From: Mangrovivirga halotolerans
Lineage (GTDB): Bacteria; Bacteroidota; Bacteroidia; Cytophagales; Cyclobacteriaceae
Direction: 5' to 3'
DNA: 64,000 bases
Assembly: GCF_026241165.1 (NCBI RefSeq)
Contig: NZ_JAPFQN010000002.1
Span: 434,001-498,000, forward strand
Shown here: positions 1 through 9,209 of the stretch, one piece after another
How the letters are laid out: every line of letters starts with the position of its first letter
Numbering within the stretch: the stretch's first letter is position 1
The notes under the pieces: model-generated
What the model was told of the DNA's origin: nothing
What the model saw: the letters and a program-made list of their open reading frames with translations, nothing else
The model's database searches: none
Translations under genes and position numbers: made by a program

Positions 1-957
1 TTTTCTTTTAAGGTGTTCTTCAAGGAATTTATCTTCATTATTATTCTTCCCTTCCGGTTCATCCTCACCTACCCATAGATCAGGATATCTTTTTGACATT
101 TCAAGAGGTAATAAACCACTAAAAATGGAATTCCTTGAATATTGAGTTGTAGTTGGTAAAATGCTATAGTATGTATCCTCGGATACGATTGAAAAATTTT
201 CATTGACCATGGGCTCAATAGTCTTCCATTGATCATACCTTAAATTATCAATAATAATAAAGAATAAGGGACTATCATTTTTCAATTCAGGAAATACAAA
301 ATTCTCCATCAACCGATGGCTAAGAACTGGGCGTTCAACTGCGGGATTATTTAACCAGTCTTCATAATTATCTTCTATAAATGCTGCAAAATTATGGTTG
401 GCATCAGTCTTTTGAGATTCCAACACCTCGGCCATGCTCCTGCTTTCAGTCTCGTCAATTTGCATCTCCCAATAAACAAGCTTCTTGTAAATATCCGACC
501 ATTCTTCAAAATCAAGATTATCGCCAAAAGCCATACTTATGTTCCTGAAATCCTGCTGATACCCCATATTGGTCTTTTCTGTTACCAGTCTTTTATTGTC
601 GAGTATCTTTTTTACAGAGAGCAATATCTGATTAGGATTTAAAGGCTTGATCAGGTAATCAGCAATTTTTGAACCTATTGCCTCTTCCATTATGTGTTCT
701 TCCTCAGACTTTGTAATCATTATAACCGGAAGAGAGGGATGTTTAATCTTTATTTTCTGAAGCGTTTCAAGTCCGCTCATCCCAGGCATGTTTTCATCGA
801 GAAAGACAATATCAAAAATACTTTTACCTACTTCGTCCAATGCGTCAAATCCACTATTCACACCTGTGACATCGTACCCCTTACTTTCTAAAAATAGCAC
901 ATGCGGCTTTAAAAGGTCAATTTCATCATCCGCCCATAAAATATTATACTTTTGCAT
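1..957 (-). CDS. porX: PorX-type response regulator with PglZ domain (3' part cut by window edge)
   Basis: Read on the minus strand from the ATG at 957; 319 codons are present and the C-terminus lies outside the window. An N-terminal receiver domain (residues 1-125) has the acidic pocket WADDE and a phosphoacceptor Asp54 in VFLDENMPG. A helical linker follows. From about residue 200 there is a PglZ/alkaline-phosphatase-like domain with IIDNLRYDQW and the Thr-rich PTTTQYSRN motif that supplies the catalytic Thr in this family. This architecture is that of PorX, the response regulator for type IX secretion in Bacteroidota, normally paired with the sensor PorY, which is not in the window. The family is usually about 515-520 aa, so roughly 200 residues are missing. 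It is divergent from the HD phosphohydrolase at 1064. Confidence 0.93.
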   Translation of the reverse strand, partial: MQKYNILWADDEIDLLKPHVLFLESKGYDVTGVNSGFDALDEVGKSIFDIVFLDENMPGMSGLETLQKIKIKHPSLPVIMITKSEEEHIMEEAIGSKIADYLIKPLNPNQILLSVKKILDNKRLVTEKTNMGYQQDFRNISMAFGDNLDFEEWSDIYKKLVYWEMQIDETESRSMAEVLESQKTDANHNFAAFIEDNYEDWLNNPAVERPVLSHRLMENFVFPELKNDSPLFFIIIDNLRYDQWKTIEPMVNENFSIVSEDTYYSILPTTTQYSRNSIFSGLLPLEMSKRYPDLWVGEDEPEGKNNNEDKFLEEHLKRK

Positions 958-1063
958 TGGAAAAGACTTTATTTAAATAAAGATTTTGTTTCAACAGAAC
1001 ATAATACTAAGCATAATTTAACATTTTTGCGCTAAATAATTTAATTAAGGAACCGAAAGAAGA

Positions 1064-2296
1064 TTGAAGCATAAAACCAAAATATTCAATGACCCTGTTT
1101 ACGGATTTATTTCCGTTCCCTATGGCTTACCTCTGAACACCGTTGACCACCCTTATTTTCAGCGATTAAGAAGAATTAAGCAGCTTGGCCTGGCAGAATT
1201 GGTTTATCCTGGAGCACTACATACCAGATTCCATCATGCATTAGGGGCTTACCATCTTATGGGGCTTGCTCTCCAGCAACTCAGATATAAAGGTCACGAT
1301 ATTTCAGATGAAGAATTTGAGGCAAGTCAAATGGCTATTTTACTTCACGATATAGGCCATGGTCCTTTTAGTCATGCACTGGAATATTCATTAATGCCGG
1401 GAATAAGACATGAAGAAATGTCTATTCAGATTATGAAACGACTTAATGAACAATTTGAAGGAGCCCTGGACCTTACTCTTCGGATTTTCAATAACCAATA
1501 TGAAAGGCACTTTTTCCATGAATTAGTAAGTAGCCAGCTTGATATTGACCGCCTGGACTATTTAATGAGGGATAGCTTTTTTACCGGGGTTAGTGAAGGA
1601 ACTGTTGGTTCTTCACGTATTATTAAAATGCTGGAAATAGAAAACGACAGACTGGTTGTAGAAGAAAAAGGTATCTATTCAATCGAAAACTTCCTTAATA
1701 GTCGAAGACTAATGTACTGGCAGGTATACCTGCACAAAACTGCTGTGGCAGCAGAAAAAATGCTGATTCAAACTATCAAAAGAGCAAAATTTCTTGCCAG
1801 AACGGGTGTGGAAGTTCATTGTTCCCCTTTTCTTAAGCCTTTTTTAGAAAATAATTATACAATAGATCAAATTAAAAATAACCCGGAAATACTAAATAAT
1901 TACTGTGAACTGGACGATGCTGATATTTGGAATGCAGTAAAATCATGGTCCAGACACGAAGACAAAGTACTTTCTTCATTATGCCGAATGATTATTGACA
2001 GAAAACTCTTTAAGATTCAGTTAAGCCCGGAACCAATTCAGGAGAGCAAGATAAAAGAGATTACTGATAAGATTCAAAAACACTTTGATATTGCTCAACA
2101 TGAAGCAGAATACCTTATTGATAATGGAAGCATGACTAATTCAGCTTACATGCCGACAAATCAACCGATTTATATTCAATTAAAAAATGGAGATATAAAA
2201 GATGTCGCTCAGGCGTCAGATTTGCCGAATATTAAGGCTATGTCCAAAATCGTGAAAAAATATTACCTATGCTGGCCCAAATCTTTATCTTTGTAA
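1064..2296 (+). CDS. HD-domain phosphohydrolase (dNTPase-like)
   Basis: A 410-aa cytoplasmic protein of the HD superfamily, related to YdhJ/dGTPase-like phosphohydrolases. The metal-binding HD pair is visible as H95-D96 in LLHDIGHGPF, with upstream histidines in TRFHHALG (H57, H58) and a downstream SSQLDIDRLDYL segment typical of this group. The start is a TTG at 1064; no in-frame ATG gives a full N-terminus. Substrate cannot be read from sequence: a (d)NTP or another nucleotide phosphate is likely. It lies upstream of the lipid A genes and divergent from porX. A -7 box for lpxD sits inside its 3' end. This HD gene next to lpxD is, to my recollection, a recurring arrangement in the phylum. 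Confidence 0.88.
   Translation: MKHKTKIFNDPVYGFISVPYGLPLNTVDHPYFQRLRRIKQLGLAELVYPGALHTRFHHALGAYHLMGLALQQLRYKGHDISDEEFEASQMAILLHDIGHGPFSHALEYSLMPGIRHEEMSIQIMKRLNEQFEGALDLTLRIFNNQYERHFFHELVSSQLDIDRLDYLMRDSFFTGVSEGTVGSSRIIKMLEIENDRLVVEEKGIYSIENFLNSRRLMYWQVYLHKTAVAAEKMLIQTIKRAKFLARTGVEVHCSPFLKPFLENNYTIDQIKNNPEILNNYCELDDADIWNAVKSWSRHEDKVLSSLCRMIIDRKLFKIQLSPEPIQESKIKEITDKIQKHFDIAQHEAEYLIDNGSMTNSAYMPTNQPIYIQLKNGDIKDVAQASDLPNIKAMSKIVKKYYLCWPKSLSL
2286..2293 (+). promoter_or_regulatory. -7 promoter box (TAnnTTTG) for lpxD operon
   Basis: TATCTTTG matches the Bacteroidota -7 consensus TAnnTTTG. It lies in the last codons of the HD gene, 23 bases before the lpxD ATG. I see no convincing -33 TTTG at the right spacing, so this is a weak call. 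Confidence 0.4.
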
Positions 2297-2316
2297 GGAT
2301 TAAAAAGTAAAATTAA

Positions 2317-3339
2317 ATGGAATTCACTATAAATCAGGTCGCAGAATTACTTGAGGGTAGAGTTGAGGGGAATGGTGAAGAAAAAGTCTATACAATAAAG
2401 GGTATTGAAGAGGGAACTAAAGGAAGTATTTCTTTTCTCTCCAACCCAAAATATGAGCCGTTTATTTACGATACAGATTCGTCTGCAGTAATTGTAAAAG
2501 ACGATTTCAAACCAAAAAAAGAGGTTAAAACAACACTTATATTTGTTGATGACCCATATACAAGGTTTACAACATTATTAGAGCAAATACAAAAAATGAT
2601 CCATCCGGTTAAAAGCGGGGTGGAGTCTCCCTCATATAAATGCGATTCATCACAAGTTGGTGAAAACATATACCGTGGCGCTTTTAGTTACATTGGTGAA
2701 CGATGTAAAATTGGGAACAATGTTAAAATTTACCCCAACAGTTATATAGGTGACGACTGTGTAATCGGCGACAACACTATAGTTTACAGTGGAGTTAAAG
2801 TTTATTCAAGATGTCAGATAGGGAGCCAATGCACTATTCACTCGGGAGCAGTAATAGGAAGTGACGGATTTGGATTTGCACCACAGGAGGATGGCACTTA
2901 TAAAACTATTCCTCAACTGGGTAATGTTATTATTGAAGACAATGTTGATATAGGAGCTAACACGGTTATCGATCGAGCTACATTTGATTCAACAATTGTT
3001 AAATCCGGAGTAAAACTTGATAATCTAATACAGATAGCCCATAATGTTGTTGTTGGTAAAAATACTGTTGTCGCATCTCAGGCCGGAATTAGTGGGTCAA
3101 CAAAAGTTGGAGAAAACTGTGTTATAGCAGGCCAGGCAGGCATCATCGGCCATTTAAAGATCGCTGACAAAACAACAATTGCTGCTCAGTCAGGTATTAC
3201 AAAATCAATTAAAGAAAAAGGTACTACCATGCTGGGGAGCCCGGCAATAGACATTCGTAATTTCAGGCAATCATTCATATATTTTAAGAAATTACCTGAA
3301 TTAGCAGAGAGAATTACGAAACTTGAAAAAAAAGATTAA
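2317..3339 (+). CDS. lpxD: UDP-3-O-acylglucosamine N-acyltransferase
   Basis: A 340-aa acyltransferase for the third step of lipid A synthesis: it adds a 3-hydroxyacyl chain from acyl-ACP to the glucosamine amine. An N-terminal uridine-binding domain (residues 1-100, with FLSNPKYEPFIY) is followed by a left-handed parallel beta-helix of hexapeptide repeats (about 105-310). The catalytic His is in LIQIAHNVVVG. Length matches the family (about 340 aa). It is first of lpxD-lpxC/fabZ-lpxA, with 28 bases to the next gene. lpxB is not in the window, as is common when Bacteroidota separate it from this cluster. Confidence 0.96.
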   Translation: MEFTINQVAELLEGRVEGNGEEKVYTIKGIEEGTKGSISFLSNPKYEPFIYDTDSSAVIVKDDFKPKKEVKTTLIFVDDPYTRFTTLLEQIQKMIHPVKSGVESPSYKCDSSQVGENIYRGAFSYIGERCKIGNNVKIYPNSYIGDDCVIGDNTIVYSGVKVYSRCQIGSQCTIHSGAVIGSDGFGFAPQEDGTYKTIPQLGNVIIEDNVDIGANTVIDRATFDSTIVKSGVKLDNLIQIAHNVVVGKNTVVASQAGISGSTKVGENCVIAGQAGIIGHLKIADKTTIAAQSGITKSIKEKGTTMLGSPAIDIRNFRQSFIYFKKLPELAERITKLEKKD

Positions 3340-3367
3340 CTTTACGCCCTCGTAGAAAATTGGGAGC

Positions 3368-4762
3368 ATGTACACGAGACAACATACAATTAAAAACAAA
3401 GTAACAGTTAAAGGCGTCGGTTTACATACCGGTGCTATGACTAACATGACTTTTTGCCCGGCCCCGCCGGATCATGGCATTAAGTTTCAACGTGTAGACC
3501 TGGAAGAACAAACTATTATTGAGGCAGATTGTGACCTCGTAGTGGATGTATCCAGAGGAACTACTCTTGAAAAGGATGGCGCAAGAGTTCATACTATCGA
3601 ACATGTACTTTCCGCTCTGGTCGGTGAGCAGATAGATAATATCCTTATTCAATTAGATGGACCTGAAATTCCTATAATGGACGGATCAGCCCAGCCATTT
3701 ATCGAAATTCTCAGAAATGCTGAACTCGAAGAGCAGAGTGCTTTAAGAGATTTTTTCGAGGTCCCTGAAGGAATTTTCTACAGAGACCACGAAAAAAATG
3801 TCGAAATGGCTGCCCTTCCGCTCGATGATTACAGAGTAACTGTAATGGTCGATTATAATTCTCCGGTGCTCGGAAGTCAGCATGCTTCTTTAAATGATAT
3901 AAGTCAATTTGCTGAAGAAATCGCTTCTTGCAGAACATTTTGCTTCTTGCATGAGCTTGAAATGTTGCACAGCCAGAACCTGATAAGAGGCGGCGATCTT
4001 AGTAATGCAATAGTTATTGTCGATAAAGTTGTTGACGACAATGAACTGGATCATTTAGCAGGACTGTTTAATAAGGATAAAGTTGCTGTTAAAGAAGAAG
4101 GTATTCTCAACAATGTCGACCTGAGATATAAAAATGAACCAGCAAGACATAAATTACTTGATGTAGTTGGTGATCTTGCCCTGGTAGGCAAACCGATCAA
4201 AGCTCAGATACTTGCAGCAAGACCAGGTCATGCTTCAAATGTTGCTTTTGCAAAAAAATTGAAGCGACTGATGGAGTCAACTACAAATAATAATATTCCA
4301 AAATACAATCCGAAATTACCTCCTGTTCTTGATATAAATCAAATATCTAATACTTTACCTCACAGATTCCCGTTCTTACTGGTGGATAAAATCTATCATT
4401 TGGACGAATCAAGTGTAGCCGGTATTAAGAATGTTACTATAAACGAACCGTTTTTCCAGGGCCACTTCCCTAATAACCCTGTCTTTCCTGGGGTATTACA
4501 AATTGAAGCTATGGCACAAGTGGGAGGAATTCTCGTACTCAATACTGTTCCTGATCCGGAGAACTACTGGACTTATTTCCTTGGAGTTGAAAATTGCAAA
4601 TTTAGAAAAATGGTTCTTCCAGGGGATACTATTATTATTGAGTGTAAATTAATTGGTCAAATAAGAAGAGGTATCGCAAAAATGTCAGGTAAAGCCTACG
4701 TAGGAAATAACCTGGTTTGTGAAGCTACAATGACCGCAAGTATTGTTAAAAAAGATTCATGA
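3368..4762 (+). CDS. lpxC/fabZ: Bifunctional UDP-3-O-acyl-GlcNAc deacetylase / 3-hydroxyacyl-ACP dehydratase fusion
   Basis: A 464-aa fusion characteristic of Bacteroidota. Residues 1-300 are LpxC, the zinc deacetylase that commits UDP-acyl-GlcNAc to lipid A: zinc ligands are H79 (TIEHVLSAL) and H261 and D265 (RHKLLDVVGD). Residues 310-464 are FabZ, a hotdog-fold dehydratase of fatty acid elongation, with active-site H332 (LPHRFPF) and the Glu in FPGVLQIEAMAQ. Fusing both may couple use of 3-hydroxyacyl-ACP between lipid A and membrane phospholipid; that is inference. The stop overlaps the lpxA start by 4 bases (ATGA), implying translational coupling. Confidence 0.97.
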   Translation: MYTRQHTIKNKVTVKGVGLHTGAMTNMTFCPAPPDHGIKFQRVDLEEQTIIEADCDLVVDVSRGTTLEKDGARVHTIEHVLSALVGEQIDNILIQLDGPEIPIMDGSAQPFIEILRNAELEEQSALRDFFEVPEGIFYRDHEKNVEMAALPLDDYRVTVMVDYNSPVLGSQHASLNDISQFAEEIASCRTFCFLHELEMLHSQNLIRGGDLSNAIVIVDKVVDDNELDHLAGLFNKDKVAVKEEGILNNVDLRYKNEPARHKLLDVVGDLALVGKPIKAQILAARPGHASNVAFAKKLKRLMESTTNNNIPKYNPKLPPVLDINQISNTLPHRFPFLLVDKIYHLDESSVAGIKNVTINEPFFQGHFPNNPVFPGVLQIEAMAQVGGILVLNTVPDPENYWTYFLGVENCKFRKMVLPGDTIIIECKLIGQIRRGIAKMSGKAYVGNNLVCEATMTASIVKKDS

Positions 4763-5538
4763 GTAAAAACCTAGCCTATATTCATCCTAATGCAAAAGTT
4801 GGAGATAATGTAACTATTTCCCCTTTTGTAACAATTGAAGACGACGTAGAAATTGGCGATGGAACCTGGATTGGTTCCAACGCAACTATAATGTCCGGTT
4901 CAAGAATAGGAAAAAACTGTAAGATTTTTCCGGGAGCAGTTATTGGTGCTGTCCCCCAGGATTTAAAGTTTAAAGGCGAGAATACTCTGGCAATTGTAGG
5001 TGACAATACTGTAGTTAGAGAATGCGTAACTATCAACAGAGGTACAGTCGACAGAGGAGAAACAAAAGTAGGCTCTAATTGCCTGCTAATGGCTTATGTC
5101 CATCTGGCTCATGACTGCCTTGTCGGAGACAATTGCATTATAGCTAATGCTGTTCAGGTAGCAGGCCATGTAGAAGTAGATGACTTTGCAATTATCGGTG
5201 GCGCAAGCGCCATTCATCAATTTGCCAAAGTCGGAGCTCACGTTATGGTATCTGGTGGTTCTTTGGTAAGAAAAGATATCCCCCCTTACGTTACTGCCGG
5301 AAGAGAACCAATTAGCTATTGTGGTGTGAATTCGGTAGGCCTGAGAAGACGAGGTTTTGATAATGAAAAAATCAATGAGATTCAGGAAATCTATAGAATC
5401 ATATATCAAAAAGGGCTTAATAGATCAAGATCAATTGATCAAATAAGGCTGGAGATTCCAGCAAGTAAAGAAAGAGATTACATCATTAATTTCATATCCG
5501 GTTCTGACCGAGGAATAATGAAAGGATATGGCGTCTAA
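4759..5538 (+). CDS. lpxA: Acyl-ACP--UDP-N-acetylglucosamine O-acyltransferase
   Basis: A 259-aa trimeric acyltransferase for the first step of lipid A synthesis. Left-handed beta-helix hexapeptide repeats fill residues 1-190 and the catalytic His lies in AYVHLAHDCLVG. The helical C-terminal domain (about 195-259) contains RRRGFDNEKINEI, normal for LpxA. Length matches the E. coli enzyme (262 aa). It starts inside the lpxC/fabZ stop codon and is followed after 5 bases by an ABC ATPase gene, so all four genes probably share a transcript. Confidence 0.97.
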   Translation: MSKNLAYIHPNAKVGDNVTISPFVTIEDDVEIGDGTWIGSNATIMSGSRIGKNCKIFPGAVIGAVPQDLKFKGENTLAIVGDNTVVRECVTINRGTVDRGETKVGSNCLLMAYVHLAHDCLVGDNCIIANAVQVAGHVEVDDFAIIGGASAIHQFAKVGAHVMVSGGSLVRKDIPPYVTAGREPISYCGVNSVGLRRRGFDNEKINEIQEIYRIIYQKGLNRSRSIDQIRLEIPASKERDYIINFISGSDRGIMKGYGV

Positions 5539-5543
5539 TTCCT

Positions 5544-6173
5544 ATGACGACTCCAAGAATTTCCTGCGAAAATATTAGCAAAAAATATTTGAGACAATGG
5601 ATCTTTCGTGACCTCAGCTATACATTTGAGTCGGGAAAATCATATGCTATTACTGGTAATAATGGTTCGGGAAAAAGTACCCTCATAAAGATATTATCCG
5701 GAGCAATCCTTCCAACAAATGGTAAGATTAGCTACCTGAAAGAGGATGGGGATTCAATTCACGAAGATAAAGTCTACGAACAAATCGTCTATGCTGCACC
5801 TTATTTTGATCTGATTGAGGAATTTACACTTTTAGAGGCATTAGAATTTCACTTTTCTTTTAAACCAGTTGTTGAAAATATCAATTTAAAAGAACTTCCA
5901 GAAAAAATGCTTCTTGACGGAGCCCAGAATAAAGCCATAAAACATTTCTCCTCAGGAATGAAACAACGTTTAAAGCTCGGTTTAGCATTTTATAGTGACG
6001 TTCCTGTTATGTTTTTGGATGAACCTTGTTCTAATCTGGATGAAACTGGTATCAATTGGTACAAAAATGAAATATTGAAAATCCACAATCAAAGACTTAT
6101 CATAGTATCGTCCAATCAAAAATTTGAATATGAATTTGTTGATTTTGTTTTAAATGTGATGGATTATAAATAA
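5544..6173 (+). CDS. ABC transporter ATP-binding protein, no partner permease nearby
   Basis: A 209-aa nucleotide-binding subunit. Walker A is GNNGSGKSTL (about residues 37-46), the signature is HFSSGMKQRL, and Walker B plus D-loop is VPVMFLDEPCSNLDE. The overall form resembles small ATPases such as CcmA or lipoprotein/heme exporter subunits. It follows lpxA by 5 bases in the same orientation, so co-transcription is likely, but no membrane partner is encoded next to it and the substrate is unknown. A lipid or LPS-related transport role is possible from context only. Confidence 0.85.
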   Translation: MTTPRISCENISKKYLRQWIFRDLSYTFESGKSYAITGNNGSGKSTLIKILSGAILPTNGKISYLKEDGDSIHEDKVYEQIVYAAPYFDLIEEFTLLEALEFHFSFKPVVENINLKELPEKMLLDGAQNKAIKHFSSGMKQRLKLGLAFYSDVPVMFLDEPCSNLDETGINWYKNEILKIHNQRLIIVSSNQKFEYEFVDFVLNVMDYK

Positions 6174-6248
6174 TTTTAGGTTTAGACTCTATTGAATTTT
6201 AAATCGAAGACACTATATTTAAAGAAATATTTTTTAACTAAGCATTAT

Positions 6249-6722
6249 ATGAAAAAGAATTTAACCACTTTATTAGGACTATTTTTAACTCTCACTTTAG
6301 TTTTTTCAGGCTGTAAAGATAAAGGCGAAGACAACAAACCAGAAGATGAGGTAAGAACTGAATTATTATCTAATGGCACCTGGAATGTACAAGCTGTTAC
6401 AAGAAACAGTAGTGAGAATGTAACTTCTTCTTATACAGGAATGACTGTTACATTTAATGAAAACGGAACCTACGTTGCTACCACTCCAGATGCATTTTCT
6501 GAGGTTTGGCCAAAAAATGGTAACTGGGAATATGCTAGTAATAACAACACTCCTGACATCAATACTATAATCAGAAATCCTGATGTAAGTGGTGGTGTTG
6601 AAATGAATCTTTCAGATGTTACTGAAAGCACACTAACAGTATCATTTACAATTTCTGAACCTCCTTCTGGAGCAAGAATGATGGGTATTTCAGGAAACTT
6701 TGTATTTGAATTTACGAGATAA
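6249..6722 (+). CDS. Lipocalin-like lipoprotein
   Basis: I chose the ATG at 6249 because it places a clean lipoprotein signal first (MKKNLTTLL, then a hydrophobic stretch and the lipobox VFSGC); the longer reading from TTG at 6192 adds 19 unlikely residues. The 157-aa product has an acidic linker (KDKGEDNKPEDE) and a small beta-rich domain starting with LLSNGTWNVQAV and containing VTFNENGTY, which resembles the lipocalin-like/DUF5004 proteins common in Bacteroidota. Probably surface or periplasmic; the function is unknown. A strong hairpin terminator follows 22 bases after the stop. Confidence 0.75.
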   Translation: MKKNLTTLLGLFLTLTLVFSGCKDKGEDNKPEDEVRTELLSNGTWNVQAVTRNSSENVTSSYTGMTVTFNENGTYVATTPDAFSEVWPKNGNWEYASNNNTPDINTIIRNPDVSGGVEMNLSDVTESTLTVSFTISEPPSGARMMGISGNFVFEFTR

Positions 6723-6743
6723 CAGTAAAATACTTATATAAGT

Positions 6744-6778
6744 AAAAGGGAGCTATTGATCAATAGCTCCCTTTTTTT
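6744..6778. terminator. Bidirectional intrinsic terminator
   Basis: A perfect palindrome, GGGAGCTATTGA and its complement at 6748-6771, is flanked by A4 on the left and T7 on the right. It sits between the convergent lipoprotein and mutS2 genes and can serve both strands. Confidence 0.88.
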
Positions 6779-6797
6779 ATATAATTTAATTATAAGC

Positions 6798-9203
6798 CTA
6801 GTTTAATTTCACAATAGTAATTCCTGCCCCGCCCCTGTCAGCGTGTTCATCTCTGAATGACTTGACAAAATTCATGTTTCCCAGTTGATTTCTCACGAAG
6901 TCCTTAAGAACCCCATTACCTTTTCCATGTAGAATTCTCACCTCCTTAATTCCAAACATATGAGCATCATCCATAAAACTCTCTACGATATTAAAAGCCT
7001 CCTCTACCCTTTTTCCTCGAATATCAAGTTCTGAATTAAATTCGGCTAACCGCTGGTTCATATTTAAAGATTGATACACACCTCCTCCACTAAACTTCTT
7101 TTCTCTTTCCTGCTTTCGGGCACTTCGCTTCGATACTTTTTCAAGTCGGTTCATTTTAACAATGGTCTGCAACTGACCTATTGCAACGGTAGCATCCTTC
7201 CCTTTAATTGACATCACCTCTCCAGTTGCCTCCTGTCCTTTAATTCTCACGGAATCTCCTACATTAATAGGCCCTTCCTCAACGTCATATCCCTCATCCT
7301 CAGTTTCTTTGGGCTGCTCTTTCACTTTTAGTTTACTCTCCTTTTCTGATAATTTTTGCCTGGCCTCTTTTGTAGCCTCCTTCTCAGCATTGGCTTCTTT
7401 AATCTTCCGGATTGTATTTTCAATTTCTTTATTCGCTTCTTTTATCAGTCTTTTTGCTTCCTCTTTTGCTTCGTTTATATACTTTTTTCGGTTGGCCTCA
7501 AGATTTGATTCCTTATCACGAAAACTTTGCAGCTGACTGGAAAGGTCTTTTTTAAGTTTTTTATTTTCTGTAACTAATTGTGAATAAGAAAGTCTTTCCT
7601 TCTCAAGCTGATGAAGTAATTCCTCCATATTTACAGTTTCTTCTCCCAGCAGTGACTTTGCTTTTTCTATAACTGATTCAGGAATTCCTGTTTTAGACGC
7701 GATTTCGAAAGCAAAAGAACTTCCGGGCTTTCCTTGCTCGAGCATATAAAGAGGTTCGAGCTTTTGCTGATCAAACAACATACTTCCATTGATCAACCCA
7801 TCTGTGGATTCAGCTCTCGCTTTAAGGTTTCCATAGTGAGTAGTTATCACTCCATACGCCAGCGATTTCAACAACTCTTCCAGGATGGATTCAGCAATTG
7901 TCCCCCCAAATTTTGGCTCAGTACCTGTACCAAATTCATCAATTAGAAATAAAGTTCTCTTTCCACAAAACTTAATGAAATGAGACATATTTTTAAGATG
8001 AGAACTATAAGTACTCAAATCATTTTCAATCGATTGCTCATCGCCAATATCTGCGAATATATCTCTGAATAAGGGGAATGTACTACCTTCTCCTACTGGA
8101 ACTAACAAACCACATTGCAACATGTATTGGATAATACCCATGGTTTTAAGAGCAACTGATTTACCTCCGGCGTTGGGTCCACTGATAATTAAAATTCTCT
8201 GTTCTCTTTCAAGATGAACTGTCAATTGACGAACAGGCTTTTCTGACCTCTGGTGAGTTAATAACAAAACTGGGTTAAATCCATCTACGATCTCCAGTTT
8301 CCCATCCTTATTTATTCCGGGATAGACTGCTTCCAGTGTTTGAGCCAACTTGGCTTTAGATCGTATAAAATCCAATAACCCAATATACTTTATAGTTTCG
8401 CCCAGATCTTCGAAAAAAGGACTGAATTGCTCCGTTAAAGAAGTTAATATCCTTATAACCTCTCTTCTTTCTCGCAACTGCAGATCTCTGATGTCATTAT
8501 TGATCTCAAGTACTTCTGTCGGCTCCATGAAAACGGTTTGTCCTGTGGATGATTCATCATGGACAAAACCCTTCAAAACTCTTTTATACTCTGCCTGAAC
8601 TGGTATTACCATTCTTCCACCTCTTACTGTCAGGGTCATTCCTTCAGGTATGAAACCCTGTTTATCAGCATCGGACATTACTCTATTCAACACCTTTCTT
8701 GCTTTTACCTCAGCATCAATAAGGTCTTTTCTTATCAGATTTAATTCTTTGCTGGCAGTATTTCTTACCGTTCCTTTTTCATCGATAGCTCTTTCAACAT
8801 CTTTAAAAAGGTGACCAGGGATATTTAAGTTTTCCCCTATTCTTTTTAACAGTGGATATTCTTCACTTTGTGATTCAAAGAAAGTAAGTAATGATAAAGA
8901 CTTGGATAAATATTGGACAAGTTGCAATAATTCAGTTGCTTCGAGCCATGCCCCGGACAATTTTATCTTATTTATAAATGGAGAAATTTCTATCCCATCT
9001 GCAAGATCAATTACTACTCCTTCTTCTAAAAGCATCTTAAACTCATTAGTCTGAGCTAGCATTTTAGAAACATCATTTTTGTGATGGGAAAATCTGATCT
9101 TATCTACAAACTCCTTCCCTGCTTTGGTTTTACACCCTTCTGATAATGTTGTACGGATATATTGAAATCCTAATTTCTCTTCTAGATTTTGGGGATATAG
9201 CAT
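6798..9203 (-). CDS. mutS2: Endonuclease MutS2
   Basis: An 801-aa MutS2 protein. It has the MutS core and ATPase domains with Walker A GPNAGGKSVALK and Walker B TLFLIDEFGTG, a long coiled coil (about residues 520-640), a KOW/SH3-like segment (INVGDSVRIKGQ) and a C-terminal Smr nuclease domain with LDIRG and HGKGNG. MutS2 lacks the mismatch-recognition domain of MutS. It is reported to suppress recombination and, in Bacillus, to act on collided ribosomes. The gene follows the DUF4296 lipoprotein gene with a 6-base gap, so they are probably co-transcribed. Confidence 0.96.
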   Translation of the reverse strand: MLYPQNLEEKLGFQYIRTTLSEGCKTKAGKEFVDKIRFSHHKNDVSKMLAQTNEFKMLLEEGVVIDLADGIEISPFINKIKLSGAWLEATELLQLVQYLSKSLSLLTFFESQSEEYPLLKRIGENLNIPGHLFKDVERAIDEKGTVRNTASKELNLIRKDLIDAEVKARKVLNRVMSDADKQGFIPEGMTLTVRGGRMVIPVQAEYKRVLKGFVHDESSTGQTVFMEPTEVLEINNDIRDLQLRERREVIRILTSLTEQFSPFFEDLGETIKYIGLLDFIRSKAKLAQTLEAVYPGINKDGKLEIVDGFNPVLLLTHQRSEKPVRQLTVHLEREQRILIISGPNAGGKSVALKTMGIIQYMLQCGLLVPVGEGSTFPLFRDIFADIGDEQSIENDLSTYSSHLKNMSHFIKFCGKRTLFLIDEFGTGTEPKFGGTIAESILEELLKSLAYGVITTHYGNLKARAESTDGLINGSMLFDQQKLEPLYMLEQGKPGSSFAFEIASKTGIPESVIEKAKSLLGEETVNMEELLHQLEKERLSYSQLVTENKKLKKDLSSQLQSFRDKESNLEANRKKYINEAKEEAKRLIKEANKEIENTIRKIKEANAEKEATKEARQKLSEKESKLKVKEQPKETEDEGYDVEEGPINVGDSVRIKGQEATGEVMSIKGKDATVAIGQLQTIVKMNRLEKVSKRSARKQEREKKFSGGGVYQSLNMNQRLAEFNSELDIRGKRVEEAFNIVESFMDDAHMFGIKEVRILHGKGNGVLKDFVRNQLGNMNFVKSFRDEHADRGGAGITIVKLN

Positions 9204-9209
9204 TAAATA

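Noticed and set aside
394-976. Three short plus-strand frames in the first kilobase
   Set aside because: They are shadows of porX, which runs across the whole stretch on the minus strand.
5086-5409. Open frame of 107 codons on the minus strand
   Set aside because: Inside lpxA, whose family match covers the whole region on the other strand.
6192-6248. Upstream extension of the lipocalin-like lipoprotein from a TTG
   Set aside because: It would place 19 charged and aromatic residues before a clean lipoprotein signal peptide; the ATG at 6249 is better.
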